From positions 1 to 14,419 of the forward strand of contig CABSJA010000046.1 of the NCBI GenBank assembly GCA_902477915.1: a stretch of 14,419 nt of DNA, read 5' to 3'. The notes beneath the pieces were generated by a model. That model was not told the origin of the DNA, did not search any database, and worked only from the letters and a program-made list of their open reading frames with translations. Position numbers and translations under genes: made by a program. Source of the stretch: an uncultured Veillonella sp. (lineage in GTDB: Bacteria > Bacillota > Negativicutes > Veillonellales > Veillonellaceae). This document shows, piece by piece, positions 13,890 through 14,419 of this stretch; position 1 is the stretch's first letter, and the number at the start of each line of letters is the position of its first letter.

Positions 13890-14419
13890 CTACTCAACTA
13901 AACCTTTTACGCGTACATATTGTTTATCATCAAAGGTATCGATTTGTACATCTACGGAAAATACATCTCTAAATAGTTCATCCGATACGATTTCTTTCGT
14001 TTCTCCAGCTGTCACTAAATGACCATCTTTTATAATGGCCATATGATGCGAGTATTGTACGGCTTGCGTCAATTCATGAAGTACCATCAATACGGTTAAC
14101 CCTTGTTCATCATTTAATCGTTTTAACAATTCCATAATTTCCAGTTGATGATTAATATCTAAATATGTCGTTGGTTCGTCTAACACTAATAATTTTGGTT
14201 GTTGTGCTAACGCCATAGCAATCCATACTCGTTGCCGTTCACCACCAGATAAGGATGGAATTAATTGATTCCGTAAATGATTCGTTTTTGTAATTCCTAA
14301 TGCATAGTCAACGATTTCTCGGTCTTCTTTGGCCGTATTCTTCCACCACATTTGGTATGGATAGCGTCCACAATATACCAATTCTTCTACGGTCATATCC
14401 TTTGGCATATTAGGCACCT
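13890..14419 (-). CDS. FecE/FhuC-type ABC transporter ATPase, N-terminus beyond the right edge
   Basis: The C-terminal 175 or so residues of an ATP-binding subunit for iron-siderophore, haem or cobalamin import. Visible motifs (numbered from the codon at 14417) are the helical-domain start MTVEELVYCGRYP, the signature LSGGERQR (56-63), Walker B LLVLDEP (76-82), the D-loop YLD, and the switch histidine H114 in VLHELTQA. LDEPTTYLDINHQLEIMELL is typical of this subfamily. Walker A lies outside the window. The GTG at 14417 is not taken as the start, because in complete relatives about 80 residues precede this point. The gene is convergent with the lipoprotein gene across a shared terminator. The two may serve one importer, with the permease expected to the right, but opposite orientation makes this uncertain. 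Confidence 0.9.
   Translation of the reverse strand, partial: VPNMPKDMTVEELVYCGRYPYQMWWKNTAKEDREIVDYALGITKTNHLRNQLIPSLSGGERQRVWIAMALAQQPKLLVLDEPTTYLDINHQLEIMELLKRLNDEQGLTVLMVLHELTQAVQYSHHMAIIKDGHLVTAGETKEIVSDELFRDVFSVDVQIDTFDDKQYVRVKGLVE

Noticed and set aside
14415..14417. GTG as the real start of the ABC ATPase
   Set aside because: The Walker A domain is missing from this version. The codon is internal to a gene running off the edge.

Overview
The window looks like chromosomal DNA from a low-GC, anaerobic, diderm Firmicute. Veillonella or a close Negativicutes relative is my best guess. The reasons are an estimated GC content near 40 %, strong AGGAGG-type ribosome binding sites, a superoxide reductase, early-insertion (anaerobic) cobalamin genes, and an exported chelatase next to an iron/tetrapyrrole-type ABC transporter. 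No database search was possible, so the genus is inference. I saw no rRNA, tRNA, CRISPR array, insertion sequence or prophage gene.

Left part (1-6700, all genes on the minus strand) is mostly housekeeping. In order come the N-terminal part of a CoA-binding-domain protein running off the left edge, glutamyl-Q tRNA(Asp) synthetase (gluQ), a 969-residue M16C presequence-protease-like metallopeptidase, a 105-residue protein of unknown function directly behind aspartate kinase (lysC), and a class II superoxide reductase. Rho-independent terminators at 1249-1279, 4358-4387 and 6123-6148 cut this part into short transcription units.

Middle part (6705-10307, minus strand) is a cobalamin cluster transcribed leftward: cbiK (cobalt chelatase), cbiL (C20-methyltransferase), cbiA (a,c-diamide synthase) and cobO (corrinoid adenosyltransferase). 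It covers cobalt insertion, one ring methylation, amidation of side chains a and c, and adenosylation. The remaining pathway genes must lie elsewhere.

Right part (10515-14419) is the most unusual. A second CbiK-family protein (minus strand) has lost the residues that bind metal in this family and has a Fur-like box by its promoter. It is divergent from a third CbiK-family protein (plus strand) that carries a signal peptide and keeps both histidines, like the periplasmic CbiKP of Desulfovibrio. The third copy is followed in the same direction by an FhuD/BtuF-like substrate-binding lipoprotein. A perfect 15-bp bidirectional terminator then separates that gene from a convergent FecE/FhuC-type ABC ATPase that runs off the right edge. 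Three successive chelatase homologues (cytoplasmic and active, degenerate, exported) beside an uptake system suggest a locus for metal or tetrapyrrole capture built from cobalamin-pathway parts. Several promoter-proximal repeats (164-197, 10344-10378, 11662-11690, 11725-11802) are candidate control elements.
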